A stretch of DNA of 64,000 bases, taken from contig CM075654.1 of the NCBI GenBank assembly GCA_037953625.1, positions 26,066,001 to 26,130,000 on the forward strand, written 5' to 3'. Both the position numbers and the translations under genes were made by a program. This stretch comes from Crotalaria pallida. Taxonomy: Eukaryota; Streptophyta; Magnoliopsida; Fabales; Fabaceae. A model generated the notes under the pieces. The model saw only the letters and a program-made list of their open reading frames with translations. It did no database searches and had not been told where the DNA came from. Of the stretch, positions 47,936 to 58,716 are shown piece by piece; position 1 is the stretch's first letter; every line of letters starts with the position of its first letter.

Positions 47936-48534
47936 TGTAAGATCCATGAAGAATGTTTTGATAATTGCCAAAAGGTTTTGAACAAGCTTCAAGTGTGTTG
48001 ATCAAGTTCAAGCTCAACAAGCAACAACAAACATCAAGTTAAGAAGAAAGAACCAACTCATGAAGACTTAGTTTGGTAGTTTATGTTTTATTGTTTTATC
48101 TTTTGCCTCACAAGTCTTTTAGTTTATGAGTTTGGGTAGAATTTCTTAGAGGGTAGTGAATCTCTTTTGATTGCATGATTATATCATATTTTGAGTATTC
48201 ACTTTGCCTAAAATCAATAGGTGGCTTAAAGGTTTGAAAGAAAAGGTTTAGTTTTTGAGAAAATAAGTTTTAAGTGATTTTTAATGTTAACAATCGATTA
48301 ACAGATTTTGATAATTGATTAACAGTGTATTTTGAACTGATAATCGATTAACAAACTTTTGATAATCGATTATCTGCACTTTACTCGAGTATTTTTGGTC
48401 TCACTCGAGTAAAAATTATCTTGCTTTCGGTTTACTCGAGTAACACTCATTTCACTCGAGTAACTTGATCAGATATGGTTTTTTAAATACGTTTTTCACT
48501 TCTCAAAAGCAATTCTAAGTGTAGTTTTCCAACA
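47936..48534 (+). repeat. Element G 3' LTR
   Basis: 599 bp, the same length as the 5' LTR, with six substitutions and no indel. It abuts the last purine tract. Confidence 0.95.
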
Positions 48535-49407
48535 GGGAGATGAAAAATGCATCATTAAAAAAACATGTGAATTAATGCTCACTATCATCAAAACTTTAAA
48601 ATCCTTATATGCCATGACAATAATAACATATAATTCATGATAGCACATATTGTCATATAAGGCATAAATCACATAAATAAGTATCAAATGATAAATAGAA
48701 TAATAAAGGGACAATGATACTTATCGATGGTGATGCTTTCCCATTTAATAGGGACAATTAGCTTTGGAGTTCCTTCCAATTTGAGATTCAACATTCAGTA
48801 TTTGAAGGAATTTCCTCTTGCAATGTGTTGCACTTCTTCCATTTCAAGAGATCATGTTTATAATGCAGTATTACTTTCAATTGCTTGAAAAATTGCAAAG
48901 TCCTCTCTTAAATTGACAACGTTGATCATAAAATTCTAGAGAGCATTGCAAGGTTGATAATTGTTGTAATACCTGCAAGACTAATAAGCAACGTATCTCT
49001 TGGTATCCAACATAATTGGATCCTTAGGAATTAGTGGCACATGCATAAATAGGCATTTTGACTTTTTTTTTTTAAAAAAAAAATCACATGAAGGTCAACT
49101 TAGTCAAATGCACTTAAAAATATGCTCATGTACACAAATGCATGTCTTATATCAATATATATCTCTAGTATGCCATGACATGATAACAACACATAAAGAG
49201 TGTATTCATGTGATAAAATGAATTTTTAAAAATATTTTAACACACATGATACAACTCAATACATGGTGAAAAATAATGCAATGCACACAAAAAAAAAATT
49301 ATAATCATGTGCTTAAAAAGGTTTTCAAATAACGCAAGACACACATGATTTATTTTATCCAAGGAGTGATCATGCTAAATAAAAAATTTTAAAAAATATT
49401 TCAGCAC
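48535..49407 (-). other. Element E 3' non-coding region, right part
   Basis: AT-rich sequence between element G and the end of the gag-protease frame of E. I saw no motif. Homology to an integrase or RT is not visible, so the pol deletion seems complete. Confidence 0.6.
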
Positions 49408-51084
49408 TCATGATACACCTTGGTATGTGCAAAAGATAGAGTAGTCCAGGTATACCTTTGTGTAGTCGTTGTTATAGGTGGAATGATAATTTGATACCTT
49501 GGACTTGTTGTTGATCAAGGAGGCGTTTGTCCTTACCCATTGCTTCTTTCTTGAAGTCCTAGACCATTTCATTTCGGAGATATTCTTTGGCTCCACTTGA
49601 GAAACAAATGCAAAGTAGTTACACAGATTGCTAATAGAATTGCGAATACTTACACCTTTTGTAATGTCACCGATGATTTGGTCAATGGGATGGTGCCTCG
49701 ATGTTCTCCATTCCTTAGGCAAATCAGCGTTGAGCTCCATGGATTGTTCTTGATTTTTCTCCTCAACTGATTCGACTGATTTTTCATTGCATTCGGAATG
49801 TTCCTTTCCTTTAGCATTTGGCTCCTCATCCTCATCAATGTATAGATCTCCAAGGATACCAATTTTACCGACTCCAAGAATCTTTCCTTGATTGTTATCT
49901 CCGAAAGTCGCATGTCCTTTGCCCTTTGGAACGAGATGCGAAAATTTAGATTTGTCTCCCGTCATATGTTTTGAGCATCCACTGTCCAAGTACCACCACG
50001 ATTTTCTTTCTTCCGGAGTAACCTCATCTCCGTGTGCCATCAAGCATATGTTGGTTGTCTCTTCTTGTTCGTCTGAATCCTCATCCGAACTTCCCTCGTT
50101 GTCTAGCCATGCCAAGTATGCTTGCTTCCCTTTCTTTGAATTTGAGGTGTCTTTTTCTGAATTTTCTTTCTTTTTCAGCTGGTAGCAGTCTGCTCTGATG
50201 TGACCAGGCTTGCCACACTCATGACATGTTATGGATGACCCTCCACTTTTGTTGTTGTCCCTTCTATTGAAGTTGTTTTTTTTCCTCAGAAATTTCCCGA
50301 ACTTTTTGACCAACAGACCCATGTGTTCATCATTTATCAGTTCTTTGTCCGAGTCACTTTCTGTTGCTGGTGCTTCAGCCTTGAATGCCAAACTTTTGAC
50401 CTTCTTGTTCTCCTCTTCATGTTGAGCCAATCTTTTCAGTTCACTTTCATGCTCTTGTAACTTCCCGAAGGGAGTTGCCAGCGTCAAAGTTGAAAGGTTT
50501 CTTGATTCAGCAATCGCCGTCACTTTGGGTTGCCATTCTCTTCCCAAACACCTTAGAACTTTGTTGATGAGATCCTCATTGGTGAATTTCTTCCCCAATG
50601 TTGTTAGCTGATTGACAATCATCGTGAAGCGTTTTTGGATCTCTTGAATTGATTCCCCATCTTTCATTCTGAGTAATTCGTATTCACCAGTCAGAGTATT
50701 GATTCTCGACCTTTTCACTTTAGTTGTACCTTCATGCTTGACTTCTAGCGTATCCCACATTTGTTGTGCTGTCTCGCATGTCGATATCTTGAAAAACTCA
50801 TCATAGCTCAAAGCAGATGTTATAATATTTTTCGCTTTCAGGTCGTACTGGACTCTACGTTCCTCCTCCTCTGTCCACTCAGCCATAGGCTTTTCGACGG
50901 TGTTACCATTAACTACATAGGTAGGAACATAGGGACCATTTACAACGGCATCCCAAACTTTTAATCCAACTCCTTGAATAAAAATTTTCATACGGGCTTT
51001 CCAATACGCGTACCCTACCCCATCAAACATGGGAGGACGGTTAATAGAACTCCCTTCACCACCAAACAGAAAGTTTGAAGCCAT
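49408..51084 (-). pseudogene. Element E gag-protease with integrase and RT deleted (Sirevirus-like)
   Basis: The open frame starts with ATG at 51084 (MASNFLFGGEGSSINRPP, matching the gag start of G); an upstream in-frame ATG at 51111 lies right after the PBS and is less likely. Order: Ty1/copia gag domain (YDLKAKNIITSALSYDEFF, WDTLEVKHEGT), a zinc knuckle CX2CX4HX4C at about 50185-50226, an acidic linker, and protease with the catalytic DSG in WYLDSGCSKHMTG near 49990. After LGVGKIGI the frame jumps to text that normally lies between integrase and RT (RTSRHHPIDQIIGDITKGV and NYFAFVSQVEPKNI), so integrase is deleted. After EPKNI it jumps again, so RT and RNase H are deleted. Both deletions keep the frame open. 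Confidence 0.88.
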
Positions 51085-51120
51085 ACTCTTGAGACGGTTA
51101 AGTCTTAACACAAGAGACTA

Positions 51121-51132
51121 GCTCTGATACCA
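51121..51132 (-). other. Element E primer-binding site (initiator Met tRNA)
   Basis: On the minus strand TGGTATCAGAGC follows the 5' LTR end with two bases between. Confidence 0.92.
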
Positions 51133-51134
51133 AT

Positions 51135-52875
51135 TGTTGGTTTTGGCCTCAAAATCTCGAGAGGGGGGGTGAATCGAGTTTTATTAATGAATTGTGAAAT
51201 CCTTTAAAAAAATAAAAAAAATGTTTTGCGATGGAGAGATTAGACGTTTGAGACGGATCGCGAAAACGATAGATAGAAATAAATTGAGCAGCGCGGAAAC
51301 GTAAATAATTGAAATATGCGGAAAATAAAGAGATAGGGATAGAAAAGCTTGCACCAGGAAATTTTATACTAGTTCAGCCTTCCCGTCGAAAGGCCTAGTC
51401 CAGTCCCCAAGCGACCCTCTTGAGAGTTCTATAATCAGCAATAGAGTCGCACCCTATTACACCCAAGAGCACCCCGCACACTACTAGGAACCTCCTTCGC
51501 TAGGGGCCTCAATATCACACAGCAGGGTTCCTTGCCCTACGACGTATCACATGTCCACTAAGGGATTCTCTCCCTAACCACTAAGGTTTCAAATACAGCG
51601 AATATGAGAGTGATTACAATAGCAATGCATGTTCTCAACAACACGGATACAACAATATGCTCTTATGATGATGAAGTGTTTTTCTCTAAGAGTTAATCAG
51701 CCAATAAGGTTTTGTTCTTCAAATGTTATGAACGTGAAAACCAGAAGTTTAGAGAAGAAGAGAGAACGTGAATTTCAGAAAAGATGTCAGAGATGAAAAA
51801 GAATTATCTAATGAATGTTGGAGTGAAGTTTTTATTAAAATAGAAAACATTTAGAATAAAAAAGGTTTAGAATTAGTAAAAAAAATCAAAACAAAATAAA
51901 ATAAGATTTTGAAATAAGTTTTAAAGTCAAAACTGAATCAAAACGATTTACGAAATAAAATAAAGATTTGATTCTTAAAACGAAAAAGGAAATAATTCAA
52001 ATTTAAAATCATTTTCGAATTTTGTAAAATAAATTAGAATCTTATATATAAAAACAAATCAGGAAATAATAAAAATGATTCTGACACGTTTTTCAATAAA
52101 ACTTGAAGTAATCGATTACTTTCTGAAGGCAATCGATTATTCCTTCAAAAATAGAAATTCTTAAATTCATTTGAAAAACAAGTAATCGATTAGAGCAACA
52201 ATAATTAATCGATTACATCACTCCTGTTCAATATGTGACGCAACTCATTTAATCGATTAACACTAATCAATTAATCGATTACTGAGCCTCTATTATGCAT
52301 ATGATGCAACATCATGTAATCGATTACTACATAACATGTAATCAATTAGTAAGCCTCTGAAAAACATATGATGCAACAATTATAATCGATTACTTGACCC
52401 AGGTAATCGATTACTCTCATAAGAAAGTAATGGATTAACAAAGTTCGCTTAATCGATTACAAGCTCTCTGATTTTTCTATGATGCAACAAAGTTAATCGA
52501 TTATCTTGAGCAGTTAATCGATTACTCCTTCTTGCATAGTAAAATATACAGAGTTTTGTAATATCATGTATTTTCACAAAGATTAAGATAGAAAACAACT
52601 TTTCAGGAAAACACATTTTCTTCTCCCTTTTTAAATGAAAAACTTATTGGCCTTTTAAACTCGTAAAGAATAGAAACTTCATTACCTTACAAATGTTCTA
52701 AGGGAAAAGGCTTCTAAAACTATGTCTTGCTTGAATCTTCATTCTTGATCATGAAGAAAACTTGTGAGCTTGAACTTGAGTTGGTTTGTTATCATCAAAA
52801 CATCAGCTTGATATTTACTTGAAGTCCATAAGAGAGTTTGAAGCATGTCTTCCAACACTAGCTTGACTTCCAACA
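51135..52875 (-). repeat. Element E 5' LTR (right)
   Basis: Plus-strand ends TGTTGGTTTTGGCC and GCTTGACTTCCAACA. From about 52075 to 52560 it matches 33185-33660 closely; the part nearest the PBS does not match the left LTR well. Length 1741 against about 2190 for the left LTR. Confidence 0.8.
52105..52540. repeat. GTAATCGATTAC palindrome cluster (E right LTR)
   Basis: About 12 copies with the same spacing and GATGCAACA companions as 33225-33650. Confidence 0.92.
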
Positions 52876-52966
52876 TTGGACACCTAAAGTGATGCGTCGA
52901 GAGAGTAAGTCGGCACATGATAATGAATCTGAAGATTATCAAGAACAGGCTCCTGGTCATGATCTC
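52876..52966. other. Short unassigned segment
   Basis: About 90 bp between the end of element E and a reversed solo-LTR fragment. An open frame in it (MMRRESKSAHDNESEDYQEQ) has no recognised homology. It may be the target sequence of one of the neighbouring insertions. Confidence 0.4.
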
Positions 52967-53314
52967 AGGGAATCGGGGTCAAATTTACACTGTTTCGCTC
53001 GAGCGAACCCATTTTCGCTGGAGCGAGGACCCAAAAGTCTGCACTTATCAATTTCAAACTTCTACAACTTCTTTTCCACCCGTTGGATCTTGCTCAAACT
53101 TTGAGACAATTTTCCACATATATCCTACTTCATATCCAACGGTTGAATTCATTATTTGAGCTATGAAACTTGCATTTAAAATTTCCTAAAGTCTTATGAG
53201 CCTAATTCCCAACCACTTCTAAATTTCTATTTTTAACTTAAACTCTTCATTTTCTTCACCCAAGGTTCATTTAAAATACTAATTACACTTAGAAATAAAA
53301 ATTGGGATGTTACA
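52967..53314 (-). repeat. Reversed fragment of the 27415-30169 LTR family
   Basis: The minus strand matches 27415 to about 27755 (start TGTAACATCCCAATTTTTATTTC), including the TTCGCTCGAGCGAA motif. It is the 5' end only, about 350 bp. Confidence 0.85.
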
Positions 53315-53318
53315 GGAG

Positions 53319-54978
53319 TGTTGAGAATCATGTTCCCCATGATGATGTTTTGATGATGACAACATAAGCATATCATATGTTGACAGGTACATGGATGATG
53401 GCAAAGCGGTTGTGCGTGCTTGTAGAATTTAGCCATTTAGGGGTTAGTATATTTTGTAAAACAACAATTAGTCTAAGGCACTCAAAGTTCAATTTTAATA
53501 TCGCCAAGAGAAGATGATGTTTTTCATGTTGAAAACTAGAAGAAGATTTTTTTTAGAACTTATCTCCTGGAAAATCTTTTTAGAAAATCATTTGCGAAAA
53601 CCTCTGGTTACAATTTTTTATGAAAATCTATTTTTAAACTAAAGTAATCGATTAGGCCTTTGGAATAATTGATTACCTTATGCAAATTTTGTAACCTGAG
53701 AGTAAGTAATGGATTACTTAGTTTCCTGTAATGGATTACTTCCTTGGACTGGTCATCTGAGTGTAAGTAATCGATTACCTGAAGCTAATAATCGATTACT
53801 TTTGATGCTGCAACATTTTTATCAAATCAGTGAGTCTGTAATCGATTACCCAGACCAAAGTAATTGATTACTGATGCTGCATTTTTTGAAAAACAAAACC
53901 AGAGAGTAGGTAATCGATTACCCACACCCAAGTAATCGATTACTCCTTTTCAAATTTTGAAAAACGTGTTGAAATCAATTTGATTCACAAAATTATTTCT
54001 TTCCTTAATTGATGGATCACGTTTCTAATTAAAAAACCCTTCTTCTACCTTTTTGAAAACGCTTCTCCTACACACCTCATTTTTTGAATATCTTTTTGAA
54101 AACCTTTTTGAGAGAACTCATCATCATCTTCATCGTCTTCACTCTTTTCTAAAAGAACAAAAAGCTTGAGTGTGCCTTAGAACTAAGAGTTGTTATAGGA
54201 TCTATATTGTTGTATCCGCTCTATCTAGAAAGCATTATTGTTAGTTAAACCAAATTCTCATTTGTAAACCTTTATCTGTAAGGGGACTGTTACCCTTAGC
54301 GAATAGGGAGTGTTATCCCTTAGATTGAATGTGTGTCGCGTTCTTAGGGTGAGGAACCCTTGTGTATTGGGTAGTGACTAGACGAACAGTGAGCCACCTA
54401 GTAGTTAGGCTATCCGAAAAATCTAGGAAGGGTCTGCCTAGTTGTTGTCTGTTGAGGTCCCTAGCGAACGGAGGTTCCTAGTAGCGTGCGGGGCGCTGTT
54501 GCTTGTATTTGGGGCTGGTTGTCCCTGTGTTTGATTAGTGAAGAAAAGCTCAAGCAGGTCGCTTGGGGACTGGACGTAGGTCTTTCGCTGGAAAGGCTGA
54601 ACCAGTATAAAAACTACGGTGCACAATTTTCTATCCCTTATCTATTTACATTTTTCGTTGCACGTTTTATTTTTGTGATAAGATTATTTTCTGCAACGTA
54701 AAAGCTATTTTTATTGTTTTAAAGTAACTAGCGCGAGATCGGTGTTTTGGTTTGTTAATCTCTTCTATCTCGCGAGTAGTAGCTTTTCTAATATTAATAT
54801 AAATATGTTGTTTCGCTTGCGCTTAAAACGTTTTCAATCGTTCTTTAAGTCTTCCGCTGTGTAAAATCTCTTTAATCTTTTTAAGAACGTTTTGAATCGA
54901 TCGTTTGTCAATGTTTTTATAAACACCTAATTCACTTCCCCCCCCCCCCCTCTTGGATGACAACTGCCAATTCTAACA
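53319..54978 (+). mobile_element. LTR H: Sirevirus-like solo LTR, plus strand, no clear TSD
   Basis: 1660 bp, from TGTTGAGAATCATG to CCAATTCTAACA. Read in reverse its end is nearly identical to the start of the left E LTR (31846) and shares the G-run, the AAGCGACC..GCTTGAG block and the CCTAACTACTAGGTG block. GTAATCGATTAC motifs lie at 53640-53945. Flanks (AGGAG left, TAATT right) do not match, so recombination may have changed one side. It carries no PBS or PPT. Confidence 0.8.
53640..53945. repeat. GTAATCGATTAC palindrome cluster (LTR H)
   Basis: About ten GTAATCGATTAC or one-base variants (GTAATGGATTAC, ATAATTGATTAC) occur in about 300 bp in pairs. Confidence 0.9.
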
Positions 54979-55525
54979 TAATTGAGGTTAGAAATTGATA
55001 CTTAAGTTTAATGGAAATAGTTTAGGATAATTTAAAGACTTACACACAAGGGAAGTTGATAGATATAGTATTAATTGGAGACTAGTTTGATGGTAAGTTG
55101 AAGAATTAAAGGTCGTAAACGAATAACAGTAATGGAACGGATAACCTACTGTATGGAATAAGAATGGATATTAGTGTGTGAAGTTAGAGACAATATAAGG
55201 GCTAAGGGATCGTGCAAACATAACTAGGGATAAAAAATTAATGGGGCAAAGACTTATAATGAATTACCTTGGTTTATTGCTATACTGTAGAAACTATTAT
55301 TTTAAGTTTTGTGTAATACTACCCTTGTTGCCTTTTTTATACAGGTACGAAGACGGAACTTACAGTATTGCAGGCCGAGCAGGAGTACACTCTACCCCGT
55401 GGAGTGTAAATTAGTCATGAGAGAACTAGAATCAAATTGGTGTAATTAGCATAGTTTAAGTTTAGAAGCCCACAACTTGTATTATTTTTGTATCAGGGTA
55501 TTAAGGTATTCTGGTTGTAACATCA
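54979..55525 (+). repeat. 3' fragment of a Tekay-like LTR
   Basis: AT-rich 3' half of a gypsy LTR. A block with GGCCGAGCAGGAGTACACTCTACC near 55370 corresponds to GGCCGAGCAGGTGCACTCTCCC near 29710 in the solo LTR. It ends GGTTGTAACA at 55525. Its 5' part is missing. Confidence 0.55.
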
Positions 55526-55544
55526 CCTATTTGGCACTACGTCA

Positions 55545-55735
55545 CACCCCATGACAGTTGGTGTGGATTTTCGTTAACCATGTCAGCAAATAACTGATTT
55601 TTTGTAACGGAGAGGACCAAAATCAAAATGTTTGAAAAATTAAGGACTGTTCCCGATCAAAATAATTTCTAGGGACTAAAAACAAAACACGTTAAACTTT
55701 TAGGGACCAAAACCATAAATAAGCCTATAAAATAA
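55545..55735. mobile_element. Half of a MITE (one terminal inverted repeat)
   Basis: Sequence with GGACCAAAATC, AGGGACTAAAAAC and the terminus AGGGACCAAAACCATAAATAAGCC looks like the right TIR of the legume MITEs that start GGCTTATTT...GGTCCCT. No left TIR was found; the fragment is flanked by LTR pieces. Confidence 0.5.
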
Positions 55736-55959
55736 AACTAACTAAACTATACCAATATGTCACACAGTATTCCTGGTTAATAAAAATAAAAATAATTAAT
55801 AATTAGTAAATAACGTAACTTGTAACAAAAAAAGTAAATAACGTAACTACGTAATTAGTGTAAAATCCCTGGCAGGCAAATGGATTGCGACTGTCCCCAC
55901 ATACCAACACGAGTCTTTTCAGCGTGCTTTGTCCTCACTCGCTCTAAAAGACATACAAA
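55736..55959. other. Unassigned spacer
   Basis: AT-rich, then a stretch with TCCCCACATACC near 55895. I see no gene. It may be the diverged upstream part of the LTR fragment that follows. Confidence 0.4.
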
Positions 55960-56298
55960 CGCAGTGAGGTATGAGAGTCGTCTCGAAGTAGTGGAGAGGA
56001 AGATACCCCGGAGTATCTGCGGATATTCGGGTTGTGATTGCAATAGGGGAGGGTAAGGACGGTGATACGTCAAGAAGCCTTGAGTGCTATTCTAGGCGGA
56101 ACGAATTCCACATGTGGTACGGGTAGATCGGTCTTATGCCGTGGTGAGTTCTGCAGGCCAACAGGAAAATGGTTCAACTAAATTTCTTAATTAAATCAAG
56201 GCAAAAAAACCGAATTAACATTTTCTAATTACTAATCATTTCTAAATCTTAAAATCATAGAATGGAAATCATTCAAGTTGCCAAATCGGGGTGTTACA
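55960..56298 (+). repeat. LTR fragment related to element A
   Basis: GTAGTGGAGAGGAAGATACC and following bases match 6219-6340 of element A, and the last 16 bases (CCAAATCGGGGTGTTACA) match its end. The middle 1.2 kb is deleted. Confidence 0.75.
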
Positions 56299-56332
56299 AT
56301 TAGTAAGAAAATTTCTGGCAATATTAATAATT

Positions 56333-57622
56333 TAGTTAATTGTCACTTTGGTCCCTGAAATTACATACCGCTTTCACTTTCGTCCTTCAAATTACGAAAA
56401 TAGCTTTGAGGTCCCTGGATTTGTAAAAACGTGTGCACGTTAGTCCCTAGAGTTAACCTCCGTCAACATCCGTTAACGAAGGCGTGACATGCACTTTAAA
56501 TAATTCATTATAGTCCCTGTAATCACTTTAAATAATTCACTATAGTCCCTGTAATAATTTTAAGTTATTCATTATAGTCCCTGAAACTATACAATTTATT
56601 CACTTTAGTCCCTATATCAGTATACTTCAAATTTCAGATTAACTCAAACAATCAGTAAATAATTAATCAAAAAGATTAAAGGGTATGAAATACCTTCTGC
56701 ATATCAAGTTTGGAAAGGGAAATCACCTTTTTGAAAATTTTTACCAAACACAATTCAAAATGCTCAAATCCGTTTGGTAGGCACAAACCTGCATTTGCAT
56801 GAGTTCTAAACATACACTTAGACTTAAGCAAAATGTCATATTGACTCTTAATTTTGCATTTCATCATCAATCAATTTGGTGTTGAAAAAATCTTAATCTT
56901 TTTTCCTCAACAACCATATTAACTGACAATATGCAAAATGAGGAGCCAAATTGCTTTTACAATTTGAAGGATCAACCAATCCAAAGTCAATTTCATGAAC
57001 CAAAGTGTTATTTTATTAACACTGTTTGAGTTTTTCTCTTCATTGCACCAAAGATAATATTTATGCAACCAAAAATGTAAAATCTACGTCCCTGAAATTA
57101 TATATTTAATATATTAAGAGTAAATTTTGAAGGTTTTCAATGTTTTGTTTTTGGTACACAATTTTCAATATTGACTTTACACTTTTAATTACTTAAACAT
57201 TGTCCTTAAAAGAGCAAGGATGGAACTTCATCTATCTTAGATAATAGATATGCAGAAGGTATTCCATACCCCTTAATCTTTTTGGTTAATTATTTACTGA
57301 TTGTTTGAGTTAATCTGGAATTTGAACTATACTGATATAGGAACTAAAATGAAATAAATTGTATAGTTTCAGGGACTATATAATGAATAACTTAAAATTA
57401 TTACAAGGACTATAGTGAATTATTTAAAGTGATTACAGGGACTATAGTGAATTATTTAAAATGCATATCACGCCTCCGTTAACGGACGTTGACGGAGGTT
57501 AACTCCAGGGACTAACGTGCACACGTTTTTACAAATCTAGGGACCTCAACGCTATTTTCGTAATTTGAGGGACGAAAGTGAAAGCGGTATGTAATTTCAG
57601 GGACCAAAGTGACAATTAACTC
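56333..57622. mobile_element. MULE-type MITE with TIRs of about 370 bp
   Basis: Outer ends TAGTTAATTGTCACTTTGG and its inverse; arms 56333-56704 and 57247-57622 match over most of their length and contain many AGTCCCTG words. A duplication ATTAATAATT (9-10 bp) lies on both sides, consistent with Mutator-like transposase. The central loop (about 540 bp) has no coding sequence recognised. Confidence 0.85.
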
Positions 57623-57632
57623 ATTAATAATT

Positions 57633-57954
57633 GGCTTAAATATGAAAATGATCCATGTAGATATTGATTTTTTTGAAATAGGTCCCTGCAAAAATTTTCT
57701 TTTGGTTTTGGTCCCTGCATTTATGTTTTGGTTTTGGTCCCTTATGTTAAATAATAGTAGAGGGATCAAAACCTATCGAATCTAAATAATAAATGGACCA
57801 AAACAAACTACCAACACAATTATGGGGACCAAAATTTAACATGAGGGACTTAAACCAAAATGTTCTGTAAATGCAGAGATCAAAGCCAAAAGAACAATTT
57901 TACAAGGACTAATTTCAAAATAGTCAATATTTACAGGGACCGTTTCATATTTAA
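57633..57954. mobile_element. Small MITE, GGCTTAAATATG type
   Basis: TIRs of about 100 bp (start GGCTTAAATATGAAAATGATCC, inverse near 57953) with GGTCCCTGCA words. The TSD is unclear because of AT-rich flanks. It lies 10 bp from the previous MITE. Confidence 0.7.
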
Positions 57955-58299
57955 ATATGAATTAATTTCTATTAATATAATTAATTAAATTTATAAATAT
58001 AAAATATATTAACAATTAATAATTGATAATTAATATTTAATAAAATTTCAAACACTATTAATAATTTAATAACGGTGGGTGACTTGCAAGTAAAAGTAAT
58101 GCATATAGATAATGGATGATGCACTGGAATACACATAAACAAAACTCATAATTAAAACAATAAAATAATGTATAACTATTAATTTTTGAAAACATAATAA
58201 GAAGAAATAATATTTAGGCACTTTAAATAAATTTTTTATAATAATAAATAAAATAAATAACCGAAGTCTTAAATAATCCACCCTTATTTAAGTAAAAGA

Positions 58300-58716
58300 T
58301 CCTTCAAAGTTTAGTTAAATTGGTTTTAGTCCCCATATTTTATTATGATCTATCCTAATGATTAAAAGTCCAAAAAATTTGGAATTAGCCCCTAGGATTC
58401 TTCGTTAAGTGTTGACATGACTAGCAGAAGGTTGCATTAGACCGTACACATGGCAAAAATGTGGTGATTGAGCGCACATACGTGGTACATGATGAGCGCG
58501 CGCGATTAAAACATGTGAACCACCAACGTGACGCTCAATCACCATGTTTTTACCACGAGTAAGGTTTGACGTGACTTTTTTTTAGTCATGTCAGCACTTC
58601 ACAGTAAACCCCTAATAACACAATTTAATTCCAAAAATTTTAGATTTTTAAAGATCAACACAAATCAAAATAAAAGATAGAAAATAAAACTAAATTTCAT
58701 TGAACTTTGAAAGGAA
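58300..58716. mobile_element. MITE with imperfect TIRs of about 130 bp
   Basis: Left arm TCCTTCAAAGTTTAGTTAAATTGG, right arm inverse near 58700-58716 at about 75% by eye; both contain the AGTCATGTCA segment inside. Old and without a convincing TSD. A GCGCGCGCG run lies near 58495. Confidence 0.6.

Larger units (their letters stand above)
44792..48534 (+). mobile_element. Element G: gag-only Sirevirus-like retrotransposon, TSD GGGAG
   Basis: A 3743-bp element with 599-bp LTRs at 44792-45390 and 47936-48534, differing at only six positions by eye (about 1%). TSD GGGAG is perfect (44787-44791, 48535-48539). The PBS is iMet type (45393-45404), and several purine tracts precede the 3' LTR. The only ORF is gag (45460-47244). 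Protease, integrase, RT and RNase H are absent. It is a young non-autonomous element that must use the enzymes of a full Sirevirus. It sits on the plus strand within element E, which is on the minus strand. Confidence 0.93.
31846..52875 (-). mobile_element. Element E: Sirevirus-like Ty1/copia retrotransposon, minus strand, split by F and G
   Basis: In reverse orientation, E has a 3' LTR at 31846-34026 plus 44216-44229 (interrupted by F), a polypurine tract at 44230-44253, a long 3' non-coding region (44254-44791 and 48535-49407, interrupted by G), gag-protease at 49408-51084, an iMet PBS at 51121-51132 and a 5' LTR at 51135-52875. Flanks do not match (TTCAT left, TTGGA right). The LTR halves near the internal region agree well, but the outer parts differ strongly, so the element is a recombinant or two related elements fused. 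Integrase and most of RT are deleted. Confidence 0.75.

Noticed and set aside
54438..54701. Open frames in LTR H
   Set aside because: LTR sequence, no motif, both strands open.
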